Positions 48,304 to 59,210 of a stretch of 64,000 nucleotides of DNA are shown piece after piece; positions within the stretch are counted from its first letter, which is position 1, and the number at the start of each line of letters is the position of its first letter. The notes under the pieces were generated by a model, which was not told the origin of the DNA, ran no database searches, and saw nothing but the letters and a program-made list of their open reading frames with translations. The position numbers and the translations under genes are program-made. This DNA is from Microvelia longipes (Eukaryota; Arthropoda; Insecta; Hemiptera; Veliidae): positions 36,989,200-37,053,199 of the forward strand of contig JACMZG010001911.1 in the NCBI GenBank assembly GCA_018340805.1. The letters run 5' to 3'.

Positions 48304-49911
48304 TCATGTCATTTTATGCACAATGCTAGTCAGGGGGTTGTACTGAACTAATCTATCGTGTAACAATAGACAGTACGCGGTAGTATTTGCCGGGAAATCT
48401 TTTTCAGATTCAAATTCTAATCTCACATCTACCGGACCCTTTTTGATAGACTCTGATTGTTCGAACAATCAATGATTACAACAGGACATTTATTCTTAAA
48501 ATCTGTAAAGGATACGTACGGTAGACTCTGATAAGTGTTGTAGTACGACGTTTGAAACGCCGCGTACATGTGGTATAATAAAGCAAATTTATTTTGGGAG
48601 AATTTTAAATTTAAATCATCGTAGGGGAACTCGTGAATTGAGATAAAGCTTGACATTTGTCAAGTCGCAGTAATCGAAACAACTGGATGCCTTATCGACG
48701 ACGTTATTTCTACCCTTTTGAAAGGCTAAAATTAAAAATCGCGGTTTCTCGAGTTGAGTCGAAGTTTTAATCGACCATACTTGTCGGTTTGACGTAGGTA
48801 ATAGCGGATACTCGTGCATATCCCACGCTCGGAAATGGAGAGAAATTATTTTTTCTGTTTTTAAATAATTAATTAAATTTAGTTTCTGAACTTCGTTAAC
48901 CGAAACGTAAGGTATTTTCCAACAAAGCGATAGTAGTTCAATTTTAACTTTCTCGCGAACTTCTGCCCGTGCATCCGTATCGACGTACGGAACATGTTGT
49001 ACAAAACAATTTGAATCGTTTCTCGCTCTTACTAAAATTAGCTCTTGCTTTACGTTTATCAAAACTTTTCGGTAATCTTCCGCGAATCCTAGTAACGAGG
49101 ATAAAGGTAGACAGACGTTGTACCGGGTGGATGATTCTTCTTGTACTTCATTGAAGGGTATTGTCCATCCCATATTTGTTAGAGAATACGATATAGGCGC
49201 GTGAGATGCAATCCCTTTTAGAGTCGAAGTCATTCCGGGGTTTCTGACTTTATCAATCTCAACTCCACAAATTTCATACCGGATCTCGTCGAATAAAAAC
49301 GGGAATGCGTTGTTGATGAGTCTGTGCTTCGCCGGTGTCGTATTTCCTCCTTCTTTTAAAAATGATAGTTCCAAATATATAAAACTTTCACTCGGAAGCG
49401 AATAAATGTCTTGGATTTGTACCGGTATCCGTATCTCTTCTCCGGCGTCTAGCTTTGAGTTTGCGTACGGATAGTGAGTATGATACTCTAGACTCTCTAT
49501 AGATTCATCATATTCGGGGTGTTCACTTAAATTTAACATCTCTACCATTTTTGGCTCTTCTATGTCTTTGTTACTTACTACATCATCAATAGGTTCATCC
49601 TCCTCATCATCTTCTTCATCCTCCTCCTCATCGTCTTCTTCTTCTTCTTTTCTATCCTTTTCCGATCCACATACTGCCTCGCTAGAGTTATTATAGTTTT
49701 CAATTGACTCATCATGTTTACCTGCAATGGCGTCCTTGTAGAATCCCAACTCTGAAACATCTTCGCGTTCAACCCCCTCACAGTGTTTATCTCGTTGGTG
49801 TCGAAGTAAATTCTTTTTATGTACAAACTTTTTACAGCAGTCTGGACAATTAAATGTCAAGTTTTCAAATCTCTTCTTGTAGAGACTCGAATCACGTATC
49901 TTGGAGAACAT
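48304..49911 (-). pseudogene. Zinc-finger double-jelly-roll capsid-like protein, frame broken twice as assembled
   Basis: The first open part is 431 codons (49911 to 48616). It starts MFSKIRDSS. A C2H2 zinc finger follows (C22, C25, H38, H43), then a long acidic run (about 89-107), then from about residue 155 a domain rich in beta-strand patterns. NAFPFLFDEIRYEICGVEID (201-220) resembles the first jelly-roll loop of Polinton and related capsid proteins. The region with FLILAF and VKLYLN near residues 395-425 resembles the second. Coding sequence continues in another frame to 48429 and in a third to TGA at 48304-48306, with breaks near 48632 and in the run at 48436-48445. The total length, about 530 codons, is normal for such capsid proteins. 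The N-terminal zinc finger is unusual. TATA box at 49960. Capsid assignment is by pattern only. Confidence 0.6.
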
Positions 49912-49959
49912 CTCTGCTCGGTGTCTGGCTCAATACTAAAGTTGGAGCTCCACTAGCTC

Positions 49960-49969
49960 TATATATATA
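49960..49969 (-). promoter_or_regulatory. TATA box of the capsid-like gene
   Basis: TATATATA lies 49 bases upstream of the start codon at 49911, read on the - strand. The distance suits a TATA-driven start a short way before the ATG. It is the mirror of the TATA box on the other gene. Confidence 0.45.
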
Positions 49970-50057
49970 CTAAACGAAAGCTAAAACACCGCTAAAGCGG
50001 CTTCAACAACTCCAGTTATACCCATATTAGCTACAACACAACACCAAATGTGCTCGT

Positions 50058-50750
50058 ATAGGCTCTGCGATAGTTCATATTGGCTCCACATCGGCTCTAA
50101 ATGGCTCATATAGGCTCCACACCGGCTCTAAATGGCTCATATAGGCTCCTACTCGGCTCCAAATAGCTCATACTCGGCTCTAAATGGCTCCACTCTGGCT
50201 CCAAATGGCTCATATAGGCTCCACTCCGGCTCTAAATGGCTCATATAGGCTCTAAATCGGCTCATATAGGCTCTGCGATAGCTCATATAGGCTCTAAATG
50301 GCTCCAAATGGCTCATATAGGCTCCTACTTGGCTCCAACACGGCTCCAAATCGGCTCATATTGGCTCCAACATGGCTCATATAGGCTCCAAATGGCTCAT
50401 ACTCGGCTCTAAATGGCTCATATAGGCTCCACACACCGGCTCCAAATGACTCATATAGGCTCCAACTCGGCTCCAAATCGGCTCATATAGGCTCCACACC
50501 GGCTCTAAATGGCTCCACTCCGGCTCTAAATGGCTCATATAGGCTCCAAAGTGGCTCTAAATGGTTCATATAGGCTCCAACACGGCTCTGCGATAGCTCA
50601 TATAGGCTCCACACCGGCTCTAAATGGCTCATATAGGCTCCAAAGCGGCTCTAAATGGCTCATATAGGCTCCAAAGTGGCTCTAATTGGCTCATATAGGC
50701 TCCCTACTCGGCTCATATAGGCTCAAAATAGGCACCTACTCGGCTCCAAC
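50058..50750. repeat. GGCTC helical-pitch array between the two divergent genes
   Basis: About 690 bp consists of the pentamer GGCTC followed by 5-6 variable bases, over and over, so that GGCTC recurs every 10 or 11 bp on one strand. Common spacers are ATATA, CAAAT, TAAAT and CACACC, and a few units read GGCTCTGCGATA. Higher-order units (GGCTCATATAGGCTCCACAC plus CGGCTCTAAAT) recur irregularly. Open frames on the - strand across it (EPF-AYMSH type) have no start context and are a by-product. It ends just before the TATA box of the + strand gene. Confidence 0.9.
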
Positions 50751-50757
50751 AAGATGA

Positions 50758-50766
50758 ATATATAAG
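50758..50766 (+). promoter_or_regulatory. TATA box of the 174-residue gene
   Basis: ATATATAAG lies about 54-62 bases before the preferred start at 50820, immediately beyond the GGCTC array. Confidence 0.45.
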
Positions 50767-50819
50767 TTTATGATTTAAGGGGATATGATCAGTTGTATCT
50801 CGGCTTCCGTGCTGTCAAG

Positions 50820-51344
50820 ATGCCTTCTACCGCTATTATAGATATTCAAGGGTTTGTAGATAATGAGGGGCAAGTCATCGTTAAAGAGCTCGCATGTTTG
50901 GACCTGGAGACGAAATCGTCTTCGAGCTGGTTATTTTTACCACCTGCAAATTACATTCAAGATTCTAAATCTATGAAAACAAATTCTTGGCTTACATTAA
51001 ATTTTCACGGAATAAACTGGGATGACGGTGATGTTGAGTACGAGCGATTGTATTTAGTGTTTAAACTTTTATCTAATCGGTACACACACTTTGTCGTTAA
51101 AGGTAAAGTACGTTTATTGAAAAAATACTTGCCAAATAATTGCGTCATTATAGATTTACTTGCGATAGAATGTCCCAAAATTAGTTCATTGAGTTATAGC
51201 TGGAGGCCCTGGCTCCTTCATAAGAATAATAAAAAATTTGCTTGCGCTCAGGCTCGAGTATGGAGTTTGTATAAATGGCTCGTAAACGGACCTGCACTCG
51301 GTTTGACCATAAATTTACTACCGATTTCATGTGTAGCCACGTGA
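50820..51344 (+). CDS. Element-encoded 174-residue protein, possibly RNase H/exonuclease-like
   Basis: I chose the ATG at 50820 (MPSTAIIDIQGF) over an in-frame codon at 50793, because it follows CAAG and matches how I recall relatives beginning. The frame is intact and stops 13 bp before the right inverted repeat. IIDIQGF (6-12) followed by KELACLDLE (22-30), a helix with NFHGINWDDGD (61-71), FVVKG (91-95), VIIDL (109-113) near ECP, and a final CAQARVWSLYKWL (142-154) follow the strand and helix order of DEDD exonucleases or the RNase H fold. The first motif has DIQ where active enzymes have DxE. H134 and C142 could be a partial metal site. I recognise related uncharacterised arthropod proteins but no function. 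Divergent from the capsid-like gene. Confidence 0.6.
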   Translation: MPSTAIIDIQGFVDNEGQVIVKELACLDLETKSSSSWLFLPPANYIQDSKSMKTNSWLTLNFHGINWDDGDVEYERLYLVFKLLSNRYTHFVVKGKVRLLKKYLPNNCVIIDLLAIECPKISSLSYSWRPWLLHKNNKKFACAQARVWSLYKWLVNGPALGLTINLLPISCVAT

Positions 51345-51357
51345 GTTTCATTTGTAA

Positions 51358-52153
51358 GGATTTATTTTCGAGTTTATTCTTAGAGTTTAATCATATGTTA
51401 AATAGCCTTACACTCATGTCTCAGCAGCTGCCGCAAATACGAGATGGAACTCTAGTATGGCGAAGCGTGCCATAATTGGGTCCCTGGCGTGGCATGGCGT
51501 CCCGTAAACCCATAGAGGGTCCCTGGCGTGGCATAGCGACCCGTAAACCCTCAGAGCGGTCCCTGGCGTGGCATGGCGTCCCGTAAACCGCAATATTCCA
51601 TCTTTTAAGGTCACTGGCGTGGCATAGCGTCCCGTAAACCTATATGGCGCTAACGAGATGTAGTGTAATTGTAAATACGTTAGAAAAAATATAAAAATAC
51701 AAAAAAAAATTAAAAATATAAAAAAATACAAAAAAAATTAAAAATATAAAAAAATACAAAAAAAAAATATATAGAGGCGATATTTTTTTAAAGAGGATGG
51801 TCGCCATAGTACAGTGCGAGGACGGGGCACTGTACACCTTCCCGATGTGTCTCCACCTTGACGTGGTGGGAAGGCTTTTTACTAAGAGAGACACTTATCC
51901 AGGGTGGTCTACTACTTCACACCTAAAATCATCCTGCTTCTACCTATATGGTGGGGACCTATTTATTTTTATGCAAAGCATATTTAATGTTACTGTTATT
52001 ACACTATGCAAAGCAAAAGAGAGGGGGGGATATAAAACTATAAAGAGATGCTTGAGGAGGAGGCGGTGGAGGAGGAGGTGGTGGTGGCGGTGGAGGAGGT
52101 GGAGGAGGAGGAGGAGGTGGAGGAGGTGCCAGAATGCCCCTTTTGCCCCTACT
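51358..52153. repeat. Right terminal inverted repeat, 796 bp
   Basis: This is the mirror of 47108-47905, ending GGGGCAAAAG-type sequence read inward and closing in CCCCTACT-3'. It differs from the left repeat by a handful of one- to two-base indels, mostly in A or T runs. A TATA-like AATATATAGAGG (about 51765) lies about 30 bases before an outward-facing ATG at 51797. Confidence 0.9.
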
Positions 52154-52162
52154 TACTGCTAA
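51797..52162 (+). other. Outward-facing open frame of 121 codons in the inverted repeat
   Basis: The frame starts MVAIVQCEDGALYTFPMCLH and ends in an arginine/tryptophan-rich run encoded by the GGA/GGT triplets. It runs off the element's end and stops in host DNA. The left repeat has the same frame (47464 to 47099, - strand), also stopping in host sequence but with a different last codon or two. The first 65 or so residues have mixed composition and could be real. The lack of an internal stop argues against a genuine protein. Confidence 0.2.
52154..52159. repeat. Right target-site duplication TACTGC
   Basis: This is the exact partner of 47102-47107, directly outside the right inverted repeat. 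Confidence 0.8.
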
Positions 52163-52811
52163 TATCTATTAAAAATCAACAATCTAAAGTCAACTTCAAT
52201 TACGATAATAACATTGTATTTGATGTTAATTTGATTTTATTCTGTTTAATAATTTAATTTAAAACACTAACATGAAGCTACTGACAAATTATAAAAGCTT
52301 TTTGATAAAACAGAGAGGGGTTTTTAAACAGAGAATTGGAAAGTGATAATGCAGTTGTGAAAACTCTAGAAAAGGCGTGAGTTGGAAACTTGACGACAAA
52401 TAAATACCCGGAGATGTTTGTAAAGCAAACCTTTGAGCCCCAGATTATTGAATTTACATTTAACTGAAGGGCCGGTTTATTTTAGCAGAGCAAGTGCCCC
52501 GGAGCAATGTTATCTTAACTCGATCCTCTCTCATATAACCCGACAGTGTAAAATTTCTTCTATTTTTCCTCGGAAGTACTATTGACGATGACTTAGTGGT
52601 AAAAAAATTAATGTTATTTCTATTTTTAGTCAAATAACAGTTTTGATTAAAGAGTAAATATGTTATTGTCTTAGTTAAATTACATTTACTGTATTTTAAT
52701 ACCCCTTAAGAGCCAAATTAAATGAGACAACACTGCTTTGATATCCTCTCTATTTATGAATATTTACTAGTAATATTAATTGTTAAATTTTGATTCAGGT
52801 TATTGTTATGT

Positions 52812-53026
52812 TTTAATTATAAATAATTAAGAGAAAATAATTTTAGAAAATAATGAATATGTTTTCTTTTAGTGTAAATAAATAAATAAATAAATTATAA
52901 TATATATATATATTATATATATTATATATATATTATTTATTTATTTATATTATTTATTTATTCACACTAAAGGGAAACATTCATTATTTTTTAAAAATAT
53001 TTTCTCTTAATTATTTATTATTAAAA
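52812..53026. repeat. Palindromic foldback around an AT microsatellite
   Basis: The left arm (about 52812-52893) and right arm (about 52933-53026) are imperfect reverse complements: AATTAAGAGAAAAT, AAATAATGAAT and TTTAGTGT followed by AAATAAATAAATAAA occur in both, in mirror order. The centre is (TA)n with TATTATAT units. It is probably a MITE-like foldback or a collapsed palindrome. Confidence 0.6.
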
Positions 53027-54603
53027 ATCGATAACAAAACCTGAATCTACACTAAAAGTATTTATACATTTTATACATTTATATTTAGCATTATTATTTT
53101 TTTTCTTTTTCATTTGATTGACAGGAATTGGGTTTCTTTTCTTTGAACTTTTAACCCTCGTATGCACTGATTTAAAACGAAAAAAAGATTCTTTAGAAAC
53201 AAAACTCTTTGTTAAAGAAGTGAAAAAAATATATACAGACAAAGAAAAGAACAGAAAAATTATTAAGATAGTGAAAAACAAGGGAATCCTTTTAAGGAAT
53301 TGCTGAGGGTGGCATCGAAGGCAGTGAGCCTATCCTTTCCTTCCGTCCTGCTTTAAGTAGAAATCTTGAAGAGTAGATGGTTGGAAGTTTAAAGGGTCAG
53401 GTGAGAAAAGAGGACTGAAGTGTTCAGTGAAAAAAAATCTTAGAAAAACGTTAAGAGTGTTTCACGAGAAGTGTGATAAAGAAAGCAAGAAAAGAAAAAA
53501 AAGATAAAGTTGGGGGTTAGTAAAGGTGTTTTTAAAGAATGTTGTGAAAGATCTCTTCAGGTAGATAGATGGAAGAAAAAGAAAGCTTTACTTATTTTTA
53601 CCACAGGCGCACCGACGAAAGTACTTTAGTTGAGATATGGAATAAAAAAATCATAGGAAAAAAAGAAATGTAAAGGAAAATAAAGTAAGACATGTTTGGA
53701 TGGAATAGTTGCTGAGCCTGCTTCAGGCTGGATATACTCGTACTTAGCTACACGTGCTTCACAAACTTACCATTCAGTTTTTTTTAAAGAAAATAAGGCG
53801 CAAATGGATTTAAGTAAACAATGAAATAAGAAAATGGATTGAAAATGTTTGGTATTAGTTAACACATTTACCTAAGTATTAAACTATTATAGTTACATTT
53901 GTTTTTCCGATCTGATTTGCGATGTTTATAACTTTAATTTATGCATATACTTGGTTCCCAAAATTACCTAATGTATGTGTTTAGCCCTCTCTTCTGGTGG
54001 TTACAAAAGACGAACCTGTTCAAAGTGAAAATAAGTCTTCTAGAGACAAATAATTTGGTTTTTTTTGTGTGGGGGGGGGGAGTGACCGAAATATTATTTT
54101 GGTTCAAAATTTGTTTCAGATCAAAAACATTGGAGCAATAAAATAATTTTTTGGATCGAAGTTAATCTCCCCAGTGAGACTTGAACATACAATCTTTACT
54201 TCTCATATACAATTCTGTAGCAAAAGCTACAGAATTGGATTTTTACTTTCGTTTAACATTTTAATTTAGTCTCTTATTTTTACTTTCTATCTCCGAATTT
54301 TATTTTAGTCTACCATTTTAAAATTAAAGATAAAAAGGTGTTAAGTGCTTTCTAACCTATACAGTAAGAAAGGATTTGACATCTTTTTATCTCTGGTCTT
54401 TAAATGCTGCACTAAAATAAATTTCAGGTGTAGAAAGTAAAAAGTGAGAAAGTAAAAATAGAAAAAGGTTAATTTTAGTCCCTTTTGGAAATAAATTATT
54501 TTCCCTTTAAGTTGTACTTATTTTTTTTAATGATGTTTTTACTGTCTAATTACCCTAATTATTTTAAATTAATGCTTATGATTATTTTATGCTTATGTTT
54601 CAG

Positions 54604-54687
54604 GTTTCCCAGCGGCTGCGTATGCAGCATACGCTGCGGGACGTGGCTATTCAGGCTACCCTAGCTTTGGGCTTCCTTACCCCACAG
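54604..54687 (+). CDS. Rbp6: Musashi-family RNA-binding protein (Rbp6-like), C-terminal exon
   Basis: This 84-nt exon sits between TTTCAG and GTAATT. In phase 1 from the previous exon it encodes 28 residues: GFPAAAYAAYAAGRGYSGYP, then SFGLPYPT, plus one base. GFPAAAY is conserved from vertebrate Musashi C-terminal regions, and the AAYAAGRGYSGYP form is what I know from insect Rbp6. The exon starts and ends in phase 1, so it can be skipped or included without a frame change. Its GC content, about 60%, stands out from the AT-rich intron on both sides. It is a low-complexity, probably disordered tail segment. Confidence 0.92.
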
Positions 54688-57600
54688 GTAATTTAGGGGG
54701 TCAACAACATTTGGCCCTTATCCACCCTCTCCATTTGGACCCACTCTGTCTCCATACCCTTCCACTATAACCCTTTCCTCGCCATAATCAACAAAATGTT
54801 TGGAGCTTATTGGATACGCGTCAGCTTGTTTAATAGTCTTATTTCTATTTGATATAATACACATTTTGCTTTATAAACAGTGAGAAGTATTAAAAAATTA
54901 GAAACAAGTCAAATTAATTAATTTAGAAATGTTTCGCTTTTAATTTTTGTAGTATGAAGTAAATTTTTGAGGGGTTAACTTACAAAAAAAGAAAGAAAGG
55001 GAATAAAACTAACTTAAATCTTGTTTTGAAACAATTAAAGAAACAGTGATTTGGCGTTTTGTTTTTCCGCAGTTTTAATTAGTATTGTTGGGAATATTTC
55101 CTTGACTTTGTTTATCTATAGGTAATATAGTAATTAGCTTTTTAAGATAATATTTAGGTATTAATGCTATGTCAAAAGAAATAATGCGAATATTAGTACA
55201 TGTTAATCATTAGGGTTCAAAATCATTATTTCAACATTAAACAATTAGTTTTAGTTAATTTTAAAATAGTTACTTAATAATTTATTTAGACATAAAATGA
55301 TATTGCAATGTAGTGGAAAAACATTTAAATAGTTAGGATACATTTAACGTATTGTAGATGGGTTGCATTTGAGACTATAGGTGTAGGTAAGATCTAAATA
55401 AAAATAAGGAATACTATATTTAATTTGTTGCATAGTTGTAATAAATATGCTGAAAGATATTTAATAAAAATATTTTAGGGACATATAAATGAAAAAGTAA
55501 ATATCAGAACTAACCAATATAATAGTTCTTAATTAATAAAAATACGCATATAACTTTTAATTCAAAATTTTATTTATGTATTTAATTTTTAAATTGTTAA
55601 ATTTTAATTTAAATTTAAAAAAGTATAAAAATATATAAAATAAATTTCAACGATGTCTAAAATTAATTAAAAAAAAATAGTTTATTTAATCAATTCGGTT
55701 TGTATCTGTTTTTAACATTTGACTGGTTATTTGGTTTTAATTAATGTCAAATTATATTAAAGGGTTTTTTTATTTGACGTAATGGTTAATGAAAATAAAT
55801 TATTTAAAATAACTAAACCTTTGATGATTATTAACGCATAAAAAGTAATTAGAGATTTGCCTTTATTTTTCTCGTTTCCTTTTTTATTTCAAGTTCGAAG
55901 CTATTTTTACATAAAAACGGCTTTTTTCAGACCCTCATTTTTTACAGATTTAGTCGGTGTATGTCGTTATATTAAAAAATAAATATTAAACGAAATGCAC
56001 ATAAAGGCATTAATTTTGCTGTTAATATTACTAATTATGTATTTATACATAACATTTATTATTGCTGTGTGCAGTTGCATTAGAAATTAGAAAAATCAAT
56101 GTTTTACTTGGTAAAACGATTCTGATTATTCACCTAAATCGTCCTAAACTTTTCTTTTACTGTAATTTATTACATTAAATTTGTAAAATGGCCAACTGTA
56201 AAGAGTATTACGACTCTCTTAAAATAGATATTATTTAGTTACCGAGTCTACGTTTCGTTAGAATGGAACGTAGACTTCCCTGAAAAGACTCAGAAGCTCA
56301 GTCTAAAGCTGCACTGAATTTCCCAAACTACCAAATCCGATTAATAATTCTTTGTAGTAATAAGTTATCGTTTTATTTAACCGCGCTCTAATTCTACGGT
56401 TGTATTTTGAGTTGAATAAAACTCCACTGCTTATTATTTTTTTTTTGTCAAAATCCTTGCTTTCTTTAATGTAATTTAATAAAAAATAAGTAAATAAATA
56501 TAAATTTAATCTGTGATATTTTGTTTAAATTCGACCGTCTTTGCTTGTTTAAACAACTCACAAATGTTTATTTAAGTATAAAGCTTCCAAACCTTTGCTT
56601 TGACTATACATAGTGCTTGCTTCAATTAAATAGTTGCTGAGTTTGTAACTGTAATTAAAGGCATTTTATTTATTGTTTTTCCATCACTAAACTCTCTACC
56701 AAAGATATGCACTACCGATTTTTTAAAAATTTATTTTTAGCATAAAAGTTTTTTTATAAAACGCACATTCCATTTATTGAAGAGCTCAATAGTTCATTAA
56801 GAAATTACTTTGTGAGTATATTATTCGAAATAATTGATGCTAAAGTTGTAAAGTGTGTATCAAAATCCGAATTTCTATAATATAATATTAGGCAATTTTT
56901 TGTTTATAGCTTCCCTATACAGTACCAAATATCTTTAGGTTAATTCGAAATTAACCACAGACATTAAACAAGTGACTCTATTTGACATACAGCCAACGAT
57001 TTAATCATGGACTGTTTTTATCTAGAGATACCGTCGCATACCTGTAGCATAAATTAATTAGGTAAACTTGTCTATTTTATCATCTTTGCCATCACTAGAC
57101 TTAAATTACTTTAAAGCACTTTAATACATATTGAACCAAAGAAACGGTAAATTTGCCAAACAAATATTTTAATATGCTGTGATATCTTAGGCAATTATAA
57201 TAAGAAAAAAGTATAAACTTATAAAATAAAGGTACAGGAAAAACCAATTTCAGTTTTCAATTAATGTTTGAAAAAATATAATGAAAATAATTTTAACTTT
57301 GCTCCAGGTCTAAACATTGCTTGCTTTTTCCTTGCTTTTCCTTTTGAAGCCCCTATCCTTCGATTGAACCCCTATTTGTGTTTTGCCAAAAACTTCTTCT
57401 TTTCTAACCCCTATTCCCTTGTCTGGCTGTGTGCTTTAAAATACAAAAAAAAACTTTGGCCTGAACTAGGGAAGTCGGCGTTCCCTCACTTCTGTCTTTG
57501 TATACATAATTATTTTGTTACTTCTTCCTATTTTGTGTATAAATTTATTTGCAATATTTAAAATCCTCTATAATTTTTCAAGCTTCATGAAGTGTGCTAG

Positions 57601-59210
57601 TTGTGTGTGTGGGGGTTAATTATTGAAAGAGAAATATTTCACAAAATAAGTTATGTAAATATTGTTTTTCTTATAATATTATTGCGGTTTTTACTGCACT
57701 AAATTTTTTAATTTCTTTTTTTAATTAAATATTTTAATATTTAATTAATTTTAATATTAATATTTTATTTAAAGTTATTTAATAAATTTGTAATCTATTT
57801 AACAAGAAATGTTCACTTACATAATATTATTTAAAACAGCAAAAACAAATGTTAACATTTTTTATTCAATTTTTAGTTTTATGCTTATTTTATGTTTAAT
57901 ATGTTAGTTGCTTAAAATTTTGTAATAAATTCAAAATTCGTCCACAAAAAAGAATAATCAATTATTATCATATTAATGAAAATATTTGTATCTTTAATTA
58001 CATTTTAAAAATCTATTCTTTGAAATTACTTGTATTAATTATATAAAATAAATGATTATTAATTATATCTGTTAAGTGAATAAATATGAAATAAAAAGCC
58101 ACATCTCACATATCTTAACATGTATACCCAGTGCAATACTTATTATATAATTAATAAATTTAAAAAAATAAAAAATGAAAAAACACAAAAAATAAACTGT
58201 GTAACTTAAGATATGGTTTATATCTATAATTATAATTTGCCAATTAAGAAGAAAAAATATATATTAAAATTATATGTTGCTTCAAAAAACACATGCATTC
58301 TTTGAGATTTTTTATTTAATTTTAAGTTTTATCTCTCATTTCCTTGAGAGCAACCAAAGTTGATTCGTCCATGGATCGTGTTTTCTCAATAAAATAAATT
58401 GACTTATACCCCCATACAAAAATTAGAAGTTTTTAATTCAAATTCTTATGATTTGAATTTAAATTTGAATAAATTGAAATATGAATTTTATTTAAAAAAT
58501 ACATTTGATGTAAATAAATTTTATAGTGTTCCTGATTTGAAATTTTTAACAGAATAATTGTTGATGTTGTTGAGTATAATTTTTATTGTATTCGCTCATT
58601 TGAAATAATTTTTAATTTTATTACCTTATTTATCATATAGCTTAATTTGTAATAAATTTTTATTTTTATTGTTCTTTTCCATTGGAATTATATCTTAGTA
58701 TAAGAATATGAGTCTATTGACGATATTTTATTGATTGTAATTAAGTATAAATAACTACAACCAACCAACAAACTTGTTTTACATGCTAAGCACAAACATT
58801 ATTTTATAAAATAAGGTTCTAAAGGCATTTTATAAATTTGGAACACTTTATGGTTACTAGTTACTTGATTAAGGAATTAAAACTAATTTTAAAAAGATTT
58901 CGTCTAAGTTGTTGTATTGGTAAATGGTTAACTATTTTTTGTTGATTATTGACGCATTAAATATAAATTTTAATTTATTTAGTAAATTACCACTTAATAG
59001 AAATGTTTGCTTCTAATTATTAACATAAGAAATATTTAAATAATTTAATGATGTGGCTAACTTGTTTCTACTTCTAAAGCTTCAGTGACAGCATAAAGTC
59101 TATTGCTATTTAAAGCCAGCATAATTTACACAAAAACGACTAACCGTAAATTTGAAGCTTCACGCTGGACAGAAATATTGTAAAAAACAAAATGTATTTT
59201 TAATTCCCAG
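54688..59210 (+). other. Rbp6 intron with no recognised feature
   Basis: This is very AT-rich sequence from GTAATT onward. An open frame at 57268-57561 is translated from T-rich DNA and lacks coding character. I see no repeats with clear borders. Confidence 0.5.

Larger units (their letters stand above)
47108..52153. mobile_element. Compact Polinton/Maverick-like element with capsid-like gene (5,046 bp)
   Basis: The element has inverted repeats of about 797 bp at each end, starts 5'-AG and ends CT-3', and is flanked by a 6-bp direct duplication. Those three traits define Polintons (Mavericks), which are virus-like elements normally 15-20 kb long with polymerase B, integrase, protease, ATPase and capsid genes. 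Here only a capsid-like gene, one unidentified gene and one small broken gene fit between the repeats. Integrase and polymerase are absent, so movement would have to be supplied by another element. The terminal repeats are nearly identical, which points to a recent insertion. The element is GC-richer than the host intron. Confidence 0.8.

Noticed and set aside
50149..50476. Repetitive EPF-AYMSH proteins on the - strand
   Set aside because: They are by-products of the GGCTC array. The frames shift with the 10/11-bp spacing and lack a start context.
57268..57561. 97-codon frame before the candidate 59-kb exon
   Set aside because: It is phenylalanine- and leucine-rich text from T-rich DNA. The CTCCAG before 57309 is a weak acceptor and no matching donor was found.
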